Source of the DNA: CAYVZZ01 sp964456185
GTDB lineage: Bacteria; Pseudomonadota; Gammaproteobacteria; Pseudomonadales; Alcanivoracaceae
Direction: 5' to 3'
DNA length: 21,284 bases
NCBI GenBank assembly: GCA_964456185.1
Contig: CAYVZZ010000035.1
Coordinates: forward strand, 1-21,284
Positions 1 through 7,765 of this stretch are shown here, in pieces. Under the pieces are notes generated by a model. That model worked only from the letters and a program-made list of their open reading frames with translations, was not told where the DNA came from and did no database searches. The translations under genes and the position numbers were made by a program. How positions within the stretch are numbered: position 1 is the stretch's first letter; each line of letters begins with the position of its first letter.

Positions 1-931
1 CAAAACAAAACACCACCTGATCGACTTCGCGGAACAGCTTGCGCAGGTGGACATCAGAAGTGGCGGTGCCCAGTGTCGCCACTGCATTGGGAATGCCAAA
101 TTGCGCCAGACTGACGACATCCATGTAACCTTCGACGACTAACAGAAAGTCGTCTTTGCGGCGCAGTTGACGCCATTCCCACAGGCCGTAAAGCTCGCGA
201 CCTTTGTGGAAAACGGGGGTTTCTGGCGAGTTAAGATATTTGGGTTTGCCATCGCCCAAAATGCGACCACCGAAACCGACGGTGCGCCCGCGCGGGTCAC
301 GAATCGGGAAAATCAGGCGGTCACGAAACTTGTCGTAACGGCGCTGCTTTTGTTCATTTTCGGATAAGAGACCGCCTGTTAATGCCAAATCCTGTTGGCT
401 TTTGTCCAGGCTAAGACCGGTGGTGATGGTATCGAAACCGGGAGGCGCATAGCCCATGTGGTAGCGTTCGGCAGTGGCGGCATCCAGCCCGCGCTGCTTG
501 AGATACGCATGTACCTTGTGCTGTGCGGGGGCGGCTTGTAGCTGATTGCGAAAAAAATGGCTGGCGCGTTCCAGTAGTTCATAGAGTAGCTCATTGCGAC
601 TGCGCTGCTCGCGTGCTTCTGGGGTTTCTTTTTCGCGAGGCACTTCCATGCCAACTTGTGAGGCAAGCTGCTCGACGGCTTGAGGGAAATTAAGCTGCTC
701 GTACTCCATTACAAAGCCGATGGCATTACCGCTACAGCCACAGCCAAAACAGTAATAAAACTGTTTGTCGGGGGCGACGCTAAATGAGGGCGTTTTTTCG
801 TTATGGAAAGGGCAGCAGGCGGTGTAGTTGCGGCCGCTCTTTTTCAAAGTAATGCGCGAGCGCACCACGTCGACGAGATCAACGCGAGATAGCAGATCTT
901 GAACAAAATTATCGGGGATTCGGCCAGCCAT
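1..931 (-). CDS. dnaG: DNA primase DnaG (5' part; C-terminus beyond window edge)
   Basis: Primase that makes RNA primers for the replication fork together with DnaB helicase. I read 310 codons from the ATG at 931 without a stop. The N-terminal CHC2 zinc finger is complete (C40, H43, C61, C64, the same spacing as E. coli DnaG). The TOPRIM-associated core follows, with FPIRDPRGRTVGFGGR near residues 205-220 and the metal-binding EGYMDV motif near residue 267. The RNAP-like remainder and the C-terminal DnaB-binding domain are cut off by the left edge. It lies downstream of rpsU and yqeY, the classical macromolecular synthesis operon order, with rpoD expected next outside the window. Identification is firm; only the missing C-terminus cannot be judged. 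Confidence 0.97.
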   Translation of the reverse strand, partial: MAGRIPDNFVQDLLSRVDLVDVVRSRITLKKSGRNYTACCPFHNEKTPSFSVAPDKQFYYCFGCGCSGNAIGFVMEYEQLNFPQAVEQLASQVGMEVPREKETPEAREQRSRNELLYELLERASHFFRNQLQAAPAQHKVHAYLKQRGLDAATAERYHMGYAPPGFDTITTGLSLDKSQQDLALTGGLLSENEQKQRRYDKFRDRLIFPIRDPRGRTVGFGGRILGDGKPKYLNSPETPVFHKGRELYGLWEWRQLRRKDDFLLVVEGYMDVVSLAQFGIPNAVATLGTATSDVHLRKLFREVDQVVFCF

Positions 932-1005
932 CGGGCACTCGATTCAAGGTAAACTGGCAGTTATTGAAACAGGAAGCCGCAATGAAGTCGAGCCGCTAAA
1001 GTGGA

Positions 1006-1452
1006 TTAGCTAAGGCGTGCTTTAACTTGCTTGCTCACCGTACCCATGTCGGCGCGGCCGGTTAGTTCCGGCTTGAGTTTGCCCATAACCGCGCCCATGT
1101 CGCGCATGCTTGAAGCGCCGGTATCGGCAATGGCTTGGTCAATTAGCTTGGCAATGTCGTCTTCGGACAATTGCTCGGGCAAAAACTCACTCAGTACGCC
1201 GATTTCGAAGCGTTCGTTGTCGGCGAGATCAGCGCGATCGGCATCAGCGTATTGCGCGGCAGCGTCTTCACGCTGTTTAACCTGCTTGGTTAAAATGGCC
1301 AATACGCGTTTGTCGTCGAGCTCGGTGCGCTCGTCTACTTCCACCTGTTTGACGGCTGCCAATACGGCACGCAAGACGGTCAAGCGCGCTTTTTCTTTAG
1401 CGCGCATGGCATCTTTCATGGCGGTGGTGAGTTGAGCTTTCAGCGCACTCAT
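1006..1452 (-). CDS. yqeY: GatB/YqeY domain protein
   Basis: Small (148 aa) soluble protein of the YqeY family, which resembles the tail domain of the GatB amidotransferase subunit; its cellular role is not well defined. Family hallmarks are the N-terminal helix with KDAMRAKEKARLTVLR, the central KQREDAAAQYADADRADLA segment, FLPEQLSEDDIA, and the C-terminal DMGAVMGKLKPEL and GRADMG motifs. Length is normal for the family. It starts 11 bp after the rpsU stop and ends 74 bp before dnaG, so it is probably co-transcribed with both. The opposite-strand reading frame over the same region is a shadow of this gene. Confidence 0.93.
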   Translation of the reverse strand: MSALKAQLTTAMKDAMRAKEKARLTVLRAVLAAVKQVEVDERTELDDKRVLAILTKQVKQREDAAAQYADADRADLADNERFEIGVLSEFLPEQLSEDDIAKLIDQAIADTGASSMRDMGAVMGKLKPELTGRADMGTVSKQVKARLS

Positions 1453-1463
1453 GTCAAAACGCC

Positions 1464-1679
1464 TTAGTGTAGACGCTTACGACGCAAGGTTTCGCGTTGC
1501 AACTTCTTCTTGTGGCGCTTAACGGCCGCAGCACGCTTGCGCTTGCGCTCTTGTGTGGGCTTTTCGTAAAACTTACGACGACGCACTTCGGCCAACACGC
1601 CCGCTTTCTCGCAAGTACGCTTGAAGCGACGCAGAGCCACGTCGAACGGTTCGCTTTCTCTTACCTTCACTTGAGGCAT
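1464..1679 (-). CDS. rpsU: 30S ribosomal protein S21 (bS21)
   Basis: A 71-residue basic protein of the small ribosomal subunit, which contacts 16S rRNA near the anti-Shine-Dalgarno region and helps initiation. The sequence MPQVKVRESEPFDVALRR and the segment FKRTCEKAG are nearly invariant in S21, and the C-terminal half is an Arg/Lys-rich RNA-binding helix ending RRKRLH. An AGGTGA-type ribosome binding site precedes the ATG. It is the first gene of the rpsU-yqeY-dnaG block. Upstream, where tsaD is divergent in many gammaproteobacteria, this genome has an unrelated small membrane protein gene instead. Confidence 0.97.
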   Translation of the reverse strand: MPQVKVRESEPFDVALRRFKRTCEKAGVLAEVRRRKFYEKPTQERKRKRAAAVKRHKKKLQRETLRRKRLH

Positions 1680-1707
1680 TCGATATCACCTTCCAGATTG
1701 CTTGGTT

Positions 1708-1723
1708 GTATGGGTGACCATAC
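1708..1723 (-). promoter_or_regulatory. Hairpin in the rpsU 5' leader
   Basis: GTATGG-GTGA-CCATAC forms a perfect 6-bp stem with a 4-nt loop in the transcribed leader, about 30 nt upstream of the rpsU start. A leader hairpin could serve autoregulation by S21 or transcript stability. Only the symmetry is seen; the function is a guess. Confidence 0.3.
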
Positions 1724-1743
1724 GGGTTGTCTTAAGGGCGCGC

Positions 1744-1773
1744 ATTTTAACCGGATTGATTGTCTTACCGCAA
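1744..1773 (-). promoter_or_regulatory. Candidate sigma-70 promoter of rpsU-yqeY-dnaG
   Basis: On the minus strand, TTGCGG and TAAAAT are separated by 18 bp, fair matches to the -35 and -10 hexamers. The -10 lies about 65 bp before the rpsU ATG, leaving room for the leader hairpin. Assigned by eye; no start-site data. Confidence 0.4.
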
Positions 1774-1794
1774 GCGAAGGCGGAGAAAAACATT

Positions 1795-1823
1795 AAAAAA
1801 GCCCGACTGTTGCCGGGCCTTTG
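1795..1823 (-). terminator. Rho-independent terminator of the 81-aa membrane protein gene
   Basis: On the minus strand a GC stem (GCCCGG/TCGGGC with a short loop) is followed by a run of six T. It begins about 20 bp after the stop codon at 1842 and separates this gene from the rpsU promoter. Confidence 0.75.
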
Positions 1824-1841
1824 TATGCGCGTTTGGACGAT

Positions 1842-2087
1842 TTAGTGCGGTACGTCCGATTCCTGCTGATCGCTGAACTTGTACACCATGGGAATGCTGG
1901 TAATGAGTAGCAGTGCCCAGCAGGTGATGAAACCACCGGCTGCATAGGGCAGTAATGGCGAGTGGATGTCCGTTAGCAGAGTAAATACGGTCCAAACAAA
2001 GAAGACGACAGTGGTCAACGTGATAACCAGCTGGTAAAGGCTGAGGATTTTGCTTTGCTTGTCGATGAAGGGTTTCTTGTTGCTCAC
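1842..2087 (-). CDS. Small two-helix inner-membrane protein, unknown function
   Basis: An 81-residue protein starting with GTG (MSNKKPFIDKQ), preceded by AGGAG at 7 bp. Two hydrophobic helices are visible at about residues 17-38 (VITLTTVVFFVWTVFTLL) and 47-67 (LPYAAGGFITCWALLLITSI), with short charged ends. No catalytic or metal motif is seen. It has its own terminator and points away from the nitrite reductase gene, sharing a 231-bp divergent intergenic region with it, so common regulation is possible. I do not recognise the family; the reading frame is supported by its start signal, length and terminator. Confidence 0.75.
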   Translation of the reverse strand: MSNKKPFIDKQSKILSLYQLVITLTTVVFFVWTVFTLLTDIHSPLLPYAAGGFITCWALLLITSIPMVYKFSDQQESDVPH

Positions 2088-2205
2088 GAATAGGCTCCTA
2101 ACGAATCGTTCTATGTGGCGTATTATAGTCGCATGGTGTACAACTTGTCATGTGCAGTGTCTGAAAAACTATTTGCAGTACATGAATATCCCTAGTTACA
2201 ATGCG

Positions 2206-2228
2206 GACATCTATTTTAAATGTATCTT
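2206..2228 (+). promoter_or_regulatory. NsrR-like operator upstream of nirK
   Basis: Two 11-bp half sites flank one central base: GACATCTATTT, T, AAATGTATCTT. Compared with the known NsrR consensus (AAGATGYATTT-N-AAATRCATCTT) the right half matches 10 of 11 and the left half 8 of 11. NsrR is a nitric-oxide-sensing iron-sulfur repressor that commonly controls nirK/aniA. The site lies 90 bp before the nirK start. No nsrR gene is in the window. Confidence 0.6.
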
Positions 2229-2318
2229 TAATGTTGTGGATGAAAATTACGTTCATTAAAGAGGCAGGAAAAAATAGATACACCCCCTAACGTCTTGCGT
2301 GCCCCAATGGAGTCTCTT

Positions 2319-4301
2319 ATGTCCCACACACGTAACTCTCAGCCTGTCCCTCAATCGTCATCAAGTATTGCCAGTGCTGGCTTGCGCATTGCCTTTGGTT
2401 TGATCTGGGCGGTGGATGCGGCGCTTACCTGGACATCTGATTTTGCGACCCACTATGTGGGTTATCTGCATAACGCCGCCCAAGGGCAGGCCGATTGGTC
2501 TGCCTGGTGGTTCGATATGTGGATCAATATCGTAACGCCAAATACCGAACTGTTTGTGGTGCTAACACGGCTAGCAGAAACCGCTTTGGCCTTGGCGCTA
2601 CTGTTCGGCTTCGCGCGCAAGTTTACTTACATACTGGGCGCACTATTTAGCATTTTGATATGGAGCACGGCGGAGGGCTTTGGTGGGCCTTACGTTGTCG
2701 GCGGCTCTAACATGGGGGCGGCTATCGCCTATGTGTTGATCTTTATGGCTCTGCTGGCGATTAACCATCGCGCCGGTCCCAGCACCTACAGCGTGGACTA
2801 TTTAATCGAGCGTCGCTTCCCTTTTTGGCGCAAGTTTGCCGAATGGAATCGCCCGGTTAATCCCGACCCCAATAAAACACCTTGGGGCATGGTGTCTACC
2901 GTGCTGATTGGGCTTGCTGTGTTGGCCTTCTTCCTGGTGGCTGGCCTAACCAGCACGTTAAATGTAGAAGCACCTACGCCTAAAGCTGCAGCCGCTGCGG
3001 TGTCCCCGTTAACCTTGGCATCAAGTGAGCCGGTAGCTAATCCGCGCGACGCAGCCTTGCCGCCAGTGTTGGAAGGCGACAAGGTGAACATTGAGGTGGT
3101 AGCCACCGACAAAACGGTTTCTATTGCCAGTGGCGTGCAGTACAAAGCCTGGACCTTTGGCGACAAGGTGCCCGGGCCGGTCTTCCACGTTAAGGAAGGT
3201 CAGGAAGTGACGGTGACCTTTATCAACCGTGGCACCATGCACCACTCGGTGGACTTCCACTCGGCGATTACGCCGCCCAGTATGCACTACGTCAGCATCA
3301 ACCCGGGCGAGAAGTTGACCTTTACTTTTACTGCTAACACGCCGGGTGTGTTCCTCTACCACTGCGGCACGCCACCCGTGCTGTTGCATATGGCCAACGG
3401 CATGTTTGGTGCCATCGTGGTGGATCCGGTTGAAAACCCCTTACCACCGGCAGATAAAAGCTATGTTCTGGTGCAAAGCGAGTGGTACACCAAGCAAATT
3501 GGCGATCATCTGATGGGCCCCGATTACGACAAGATGATGCAACTGCGTCCGGATGAAGTGGTCTTTAATGGCATTGCCTTCCAGTACAGTGACCACCCAC
3601 TGACGGCCAAGCCGGGCGAGCGTGTGCGCTTCTACTTTGTCAATGCCGGCCCCAGCTTATGGAGTGCTTTCCACATCATCGGCGGCATGTTCGAAGCGGT
3701 GTACCCGGATGCCAATGCCAATCATGCGCTGCATGGGGTATCCACCTACAGTATCGGCCCAGGTGAAGGGGTTGTTCTGGATGCCACCTTTACCAAACCG
3801 GGTGAATACCATTTTGTGGACCACAGCATGGCGCACATGGCCAAAGGGGCAGCTGGTGTCTTGAAGATTATTGGCGAGGGCGAGCCTGATGCGCCGCCAG
3901 TGACCAAAGCCGAACCTGCGACCGGCAAGGCAGCGCCAGCTCCAGCAGAAGAGCCGGCAGGGCCTTATGAGTTTGATCCTGCCAAGGGTGAACAGGCATA
4001 TGCCGCCAATTGTGCAGTTTGTCACCAGGCTAACGGCGAAGGCATGCCAGGTGTCTTCCCGCCGTTGAAAGGAAACAAGGCCGTGTTGAACGATGACCCG
4101 AGTCATCACATTGATGTCGTGCTGCATGGTTTGCACGGCAAGGTAATTGATGGCGTGTCTTATAGTGTAGCTATGCCACCCTTTGGCGCGCTGCTGAACG
4201 ACACCCAGATTGCCAACATCATTAACCACGAGCGCACCTCTTGGGGTAATGACAGCAAATTGGTCACCGCCGACCAAGTGGCTGCTGCCCGTAAGAAATA
4301 G
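2319..4301 (+). CDS. nirK: Tripartite copper nitrite reductase: membrane domain-NirK-cytochrome c
   Basis: Predicted NO-forming nitrite reductase anchored in the inner membrane with its catalytic part in the periplasm. From the ATG at 2319 (GGAG 6 bp upstream; TTG 2295 and ATG 2307 lack such a site) it has 660 residues. The N-terminal region is a DoxX-like membrane domain with about five helices (near 21-38, 77-98, 103-120, 131-149, 191-213), an odd number that puts the rest outside. Two cupredoxin domains follow: type-1 copper ligands H309, C349, H357, M362; type-2 ligands H314, H348, H452; and the catalytic pair D312 and H426. An Ala/Pro linker leads to a C-terminal cytochrome c with CAVCH (565-569) and a probable axial Met619 in VAMPPF. 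The cytochrome is likely the built-in electron donor, as in C-terminally fused NirK proteins. The residue pattern argues for NirK over a laccase; activity is inferred. Confidence 0.88.
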   Translation: MSHTRNSQPVPQSSSSIASAGLRIAFGLIWAVDAALTWTSDFATHYVGYLHNAAQGQADWSAWWFDMWINIVTPNTELFVVLTRLAETALALALLFGFARKFTYILGALFSILIWSTAEGFGGPYVVGGSNMGAAIAYVLIFMALLAINHRAGPSTYSVDYLIERRFPFWRKFAEWNRPVNPDPNKTPWGMVSTVLIGLAVLAFFLVAGLTSTLNVEAPTPKAAAAAVSPLTLASSEPVANPRDAALPPVLEGDKVNIEVVATDKTVSIASGVQYKAWTFGDKVPGPVFHVKEGQEVTVTFINRGTMHHSVDFHSAITPPSMHYVSINPGEKLTFTFTANTPGVFLYHCGTPPVLLHMANGMFGAIVVDPVENPLPPADKSYVLVQSEWYTKQIGDHLMGPDYDKMMQLRPDEVVFNGIAFQYSDHPLTAKPGERVRFYFVNAGPSLWSAFHIIGGMFEAVYPDANANHALHGVSTYSIGPGEGVVLDATFTKPGEYHFVDHSMAHMAKGAAGVLKIIGEGEPDAPPVTKAEPATGKAAPAPAEEPAGPYEFDPAKGEQAYAANCAVCHQANGEGMPGVFPPLKGNKAVLNDDPSHHIDVVLHGLHGKVIDGVSYSVAMPPFGALLNDTQIANIINHERTSWGNDSKLVTADQVAAARKK

Positions 4302-4320
4302 GTGTTGCGGTAAATCGCCC

Positions 4321-4357
4321 AAAGCCCTCGGCTCATGCCGGGGGCTTTGCGTTTTTT
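4321..4357 (+). terminator. Rho-independent terminator of nirK
   Basis: AAAGCCCTCGGC and GCCGGGGGCTTT pair around a TCAT loop, followed within 3 nt by a run of six T. It starts 19 bp after the nirK stop, so poxB is probably transcribed from its own promoter. Confidence 0.85.
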
Positions 4358-4403
4358 AGGGAGGTCGGTTGTACTGTATAAGCCAATAACAATGGAGGCA
4401 TAT

Positions 4404-6152
4404 ATGACAACCATAGTAGAAAGTCTGCTGGACGTATTGGCTGATGCCGGTGCCCAAAATGTGTTTGGTATCGTGGGCGATGCCATTAACCCTTTTGTCG
4501 ATGGTGTTATCAAAGATGATCGTTTTCAGTGGTACACCGTGCGTCACGAAGAAAATGCCGCCTATGCCGCCAGCGCTGAATCCCAGTTAACCGGAGGCGT
4601 GAGCGTTTGCGCGGGCACTTCGGGACCGGGTGCTCTGCATTTGATTAATGGCCTTTATAACGCCAAAGCCGAAGGCGCCGGTGTTATTGCCATCACCGGC
4701 CAGGTGCCTATGGCGCAACGCGGTACGGATTTCCACAAAGAAATGGACTTGGAAAAAGTCTTTGATGATGTTTGTGCCTTCCAAGCCATTATCGATTCCC
4801 CCGAGAAAGCGCCCCGCCTCATTGAATCGGCGGTGCAAAAAGCGCTAACAGAACAAGCCGTTGTACGCATTGAAATTCCCGCCAATATCATCGGCCTCGA
4901 TATCGCCAGCAACCATTACAAGCGCCCGCTCATACACACCCGTCCTGCTCCCTTGGCCGAGCAGGAGCTGGTCGAGCGTGCTGCGAAAATCATTAACAAA
5001 GGCAAACGTGTGACGCTGTTTTGTGGCATTGGCTGTCGCGGCGCCAGTGACGAAATTCTGGCGCTGGCCGAGAAAACCGGCGCAGCAGTTGCGCATACCT
5101 TCCGTGCCAAAGATGTGCTCGATTATAGCGATGGCCCAGTGGTTGGCCTCACCGGCAACATCGGCAATCCCTCCGGTTACCATGCCGTGTGGGATAGCGA
5201 TGTACTGGTGATGCTGGGCACCGATTTTCCCTACAGCGAGTTTCTGCCAGACGGCCATCCGATTATTCAGGTGGACCACAAGATAGACCACATTGGCCGC
5301 CGTGCGCCTGTGACGGTTGGGTTGGCAGGGGATGTGAAAGCCACCTTGCAAACCTTAATGCCATTAATCGAGCCGGGGCAATCTCACGCGTTTCGCGATG
5401 AATTGCTAAGCATGCGCGACAAGTGGCTCGCGCAAATGCAGGAACAAGCCAGTCTTGAACGCAAAGATGAACCGATTCATCCGCAACTGTTTGCCCGCGC
5501 CATTAGCAACGAAGCCGACGAAAATGCCATCTTTGCGGTGGATGTCGGCGAATGTTCCGTCTGGGTGGCGCGGCAAATGAGCATGACCGGTGGCCGCCGG
5601 ATGGTCGGTGGTTTTAACCACGGCTCAGTAGGTGCCGGCTTGCCAGCGGCACTGGGGGCGGCTGCCGTCGCCGCACAGGATGGCCGCCAAGTTTGGGCGT
5701 TATGCGGTGATGGCGGTTTTAATATGTCGTTGAACGATTTTGTTACCGCAGCGCGTTATGGCTGGCCGATAAAAGTCATCGTTTTCAACAACAGCGAATT
5801 CGGTTTCGTGAAAATGGAGATGGAAGTCTCCGGCATGCCGCATAATTTTGATGCCACCGGTCTGGTTAATCCGGACTTTGCCGCCTTTGCCAAATGTTGT
5901 GGCGGCGATGGCGTGCGCGTGGAACATGTTGACGATATCCTACCGGCCATCCGCCAAGCCAACGCCTCGGATAAACCCTTTATCATCGATGCCGTCGTCA
6001 GTGCTGGCGAGCTGGTGATGCCGCCGAAAGTAGAAATCACCGAAGCTTGGGGCTTTGCGACCTCCAAAGTCAAAGAAGCACTGCTGGGCGTGCAAGGCGA
6101 CCACAAAGTCTGGAAAGGCTGGCGCGATGAATTTATGGCCAAATTTTATTAA
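4404..6152 (+). CDS. poxB: Pyruvate dehydrogenase (quinone)/pyruvate oxidase-like ThDP enzyme
   Basis: Thiamine-diphosphate and FAD enzyme of the PoxB/acetohydroxyacid synthase superfamily. PoxB decarboxylates pyruvate to acetate and passes electrons to the quinone pool at the membrane. The 582-residue product starts at ATG 4404, 5 bp after GGAGG; the in-frame ATG at 4335 lies in the terminator and is rejected. Seen: catalytic Glu50 in VRHEENAAYAASAESQL, CAGTSGPGALHLINGLYNA, and the ThDP/Mg motif from GDG at 435-437 to the NN about 30 residues later. The end aligns with the PoxB region after PPEIKLEQAKGF (here PPKVEITEAWGF). Substrate is inferred; a related 2-oxoacid decarboxylase or oxidase is the alternative. 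The stop is 15 bp before the next gene, suggesting one transcript. Confidence 0.82.
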   Translation: MTTIVESLLDVLADAGAQNVFGIVGDAINPFVDGVIKDDRFQWYTVRHEENAAYAASAESQLTGGVSVCAGTSGPGALHLINGLYNAKAEGAGVIAITGQVPMAQRGTDFHKEMDLEKVFDDVCAFQAIIDSPEKAPRLIESAVQKALTEQAVVRIEIPANIIGLDIASNHYKRPLIHTRPAPLAEQELVERAAKIINKGKRVTLFCGIGCRGASDEILALAEKTGAAVAHTFRAKDVLDYSDGPVVGLTGNIGNPSGYHAVWDSDVLVMLGTDFPYSEFLPDGHPIIQVDHKIDHIGRRAPVTVGLAGDVKATLQTLMPLIEPGQSHAFRDELLSMRDKWLAQMQEQASLERKDEPIHPQLFARAISNEADENAIFAVDVGECSVWVARQMSMTGGRRMVGGFNHGSVGAGLPAALGAAAVAAQDGRQVWALCGDGGFNMSLNDFVTAARYGWPIKVIVFNNSEFGFVKMEMEVSGMPHNFDATGLVNPDFAAFAKCCGGDGVRVEHVDDILPAIRQANASDKPFIIDAVVSAGELVMPPKVEITEAWGFATSKVKEALLGVQGDHKVWKGWRDEFMAKFY

Positions 6153-6167
6153 GGAACTCTGTTAAGC

Positions 6168-6866
6168 ATGTCAGAAGATAACGCCGTCGTGCAGATTGCC
6201 AAGCAACTTGGCGATGCCATGAACCAACTTAGCTGGACAACGCCCAGCCATGTGTACAATCCACTGGATTACGCTTGGGACGGCCACCGCCAATACCTGC
6301 AACGCTTTGGCCAGCAAACCGGCCGCACCTTGATGCTCGGCATGAATCCCGGCCCCTGGGGTATGGCACAAACCGGCGTGCCCTTTGGCGACATCACCAT
6401 GGTGCGCGACTGGTTCCATATTAACGGCAAGCTGGGCGACAAGCTGCCGGAAACCCATCCCAAATACCCCATTCTCGGCATGAATTGCCACCGGGGCGAG
6501 GGCAGTGGCTCGCGCGTGTGGCGCTGGGCAGAAGACCGCTTCGGTGCGCCCGAGGCGTTCTTCGACAAGATTTTTGTATGGAATTACTGCCCCTTGTTGT
6601 TTATTAAAGACAACCGCAACTTGGTACCAGAAAAACTGCGCAAGGCCGAGCGTGAGCCATTATTTGCAGCCTGTAACCAGGCTTTTGGCGAGGTGGTCGA
6701 GGCATTACAACCGGCGCGCATTATCGGCATCGGCCGTTTTGCCGAAAAACGTGCCGGCGAAATCGTTGGCGACAAGGTGCCGGTGGAATACCTGCTGCAT
6801 CCCAGCCCTGCCAACCCCATGGCCAACAAATGCTGGACGCAAAAAGCCGACGAGGCGCTTCTTTAG
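6168..6866 (+). CDS. SMUG1-type uracil-DNA glycosylase
   Basis: Base-excision repair enzyme that removes uracil and oxidised pyrimidines from DNA. The 232-residue protein carries the SMUG1 fingerprints: the catalytic GMNPGPWGMAQTGVPFGD (58-75, with N60), NYCPLLF (139-145) and the second active-site segment HPSPANPMANKCW (211-223, with H211). The presence of GMNPGP and HPSPANP separates SMUG1 from Ung and Mug. The family is common in animals and sporadic in bacteria. It starts 15 bp after poxB and is likely co-transcribed with it. Position beside nitrite reduction is suggestive, since nitrous acid deaminates cytosine, but that link is inference. Confidence 0.93.
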   Translation: MSEDNAVVQIAKQLGDAMNQLSWTTPSHVYNPLDYAWDGHRQYLQRFGQQTGRTLMLGMNPGPWGMAQTGVPFGDITMVRDWFHINGKLGDKLPETHPKYPILGMNCHRGEGSGSRVWRWAEDRFGAPEAFFDKIFVWNYCPLLFIKDNRNLVPEKLRKAEREPLFAACNQAFGEVVEALQPARIIGIGRFAEKRAGEIVGDKVPVEYLLHPSPANPMANKCWTQKADEALL

Positions 6867-6899
6867 GCAGATTTCGTGGTCACTTCACGTCACTAAATA

Positions 6900-6931
6900 A
6901 TAAGTGATGAAAAGTTGTTGTCACTTATCAT
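6900..6931 (+). promoter_or_regulatory. Inverted repeat and FNR-like half-conserved site before fnr
   Basis: ATAAGTGA (6900-6907) and TCACTTAT (6921-6928) are a perfect 8-bp inverted repeat. The right arm overlaps TTGTC-ACTT-ATCAT (6918-6931), matching the FNR box TTGAT-N4-ATCAA at 7 of 10 defining bases. It lies 43 bp before the fnr start, a plausible place for autoregulation. Confidence 0.35.
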
Positions 6932-6973
6932 GTATTTGAAATACAATTAACTGTGACAAGCGGAGATGTAGAC

Positions 6974-7726
6974 ATGGATACACTAAGCCCACTGCCTGCC
7001 AACCCAGTTAGCCGCCTAACGCACAATGGCCTAAAGCCACACTGTGCGACCTGCAGCCTAGCTGATATTTGTTTGCCACTTGGACTGCCCGAATACGATA
7101 TCAATCGGCTCGATAGCCTGATTGATCAGCGCGTAAAGCTAAAACGCGGCAGCCACCTCTATCGTCGCGGCGATCGCTTTGATGCGATTTATGCCATCCG
7201 CCGCGGCTCCTTCAAATCTACCGTGATTAGCCAAGATGGTCGTGAGCAGATCACCGGCTTTCATCTAACCGGCGATATTATCGGTATGAGCGCCATCAGT
7301 AGCTCGCAATATCGCAGCGACACCACCGCCATGGAAGACAGCGAAGCCTGTGTTATTCCCTTTGGTCGTTTGGAAGGGCTGTTGCGCGATGTGCCCTCGC
7401 TGCAAAACAACTTTCACCGCATCATGAGCCGCGAAATGGTGCGCCATCACGACAACTTGATGCTGCTAGGCAACATGAGTGCAGAAGAACGGCTGGCCTC
7501 TTTCTTGTTGGACTTGGCACGCCGATACGCCAAACGGGGGTATTCGGCTACCAGCTTCAATTTGCGCATGACGCGCAGTGAAATCGCCAACTTTGTGGGG
7601 TTGCGGTTGGAAACTGTCAGCCGCACTCTGACCAAGTTGCAAAAGCGTGGTTTGATTACGTTAGAACAGCGCTTGGTGACCATCACTGACCGTGACGGGC
7701 TGAAAGCCGTGCTGACGGCGAACTGA
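6974..7726 (+). CDS. fnr: FNR/Anr-type oxygen-sensing transcription regulator
   Basis: CRP/FNR-family activator that switches on anaerobic genes when its [4Fe-4S] cluster is intact. All four cluster ligands are present: C24, C27, C33 (C-X2-C-X5-C in CATCSLADIC) and C126 (EDSEACVIPF), matching E. coli C20, C23, C29 and C122. A cNMP-like beta roll (about 55-140) and dimer helix lead to the winged HTH with MTRSEIANFVGLRLETVSR; the ETVSR stretch is the FNR recognition signature. I chose ATG 6974 (GGAG 8 bp upstream), giving 250 residues, over an upstream GTG at 6953. As the only oxygen regulator in view it may control nirK and poxB, but no strong FNR box was seen before those genes. Confidence 0.93.
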   Translation: MDTLSPLPANPVSRLTHNGLKPHCATCSLADICLPLGLPEYDINRLDSLIDQRVKLKRGSHLYRRGDRFDAIYAIRRGSFKSTVISQDGREQITGFHLTGDIIGMSAISSSQYRSDTTAMEDSEACVIPFGRLEGLLRDVPSLQNNFHRIMSREMVRHHDNLMLLGNMSAEERLASFLLDLARRYAKRGYSATSFNLRMTRSEIANFVGLRLETVSRTLTKLQKRGLITLEQRLVTITDRDGLKAVLTAN

Positions 7727-7765
7727 CAGTGGTAGGATAGGGCGTTTCATCTTAGGAGGAATGCC

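Noticed and set aside
1031..1435. Plus-strand open frame of 134 codons across yqeY
   Set aside because: Ser/Ala-rich shadow of yqeY, which has clear family motifs on the other strand.
2050..2283. Open frames on both strands in the nirK upstream region
   Set aside because: Low-complexity composition, no ribosome binding site, and they cover the NsrR-like operator; more likely non-coding.
3657..4322. Minus-strand open frame of 221 codons within nirK
   Set aside because: Entirely inside nirK, whose copper and haem motifs are intact; the frame has no recognisable domain.
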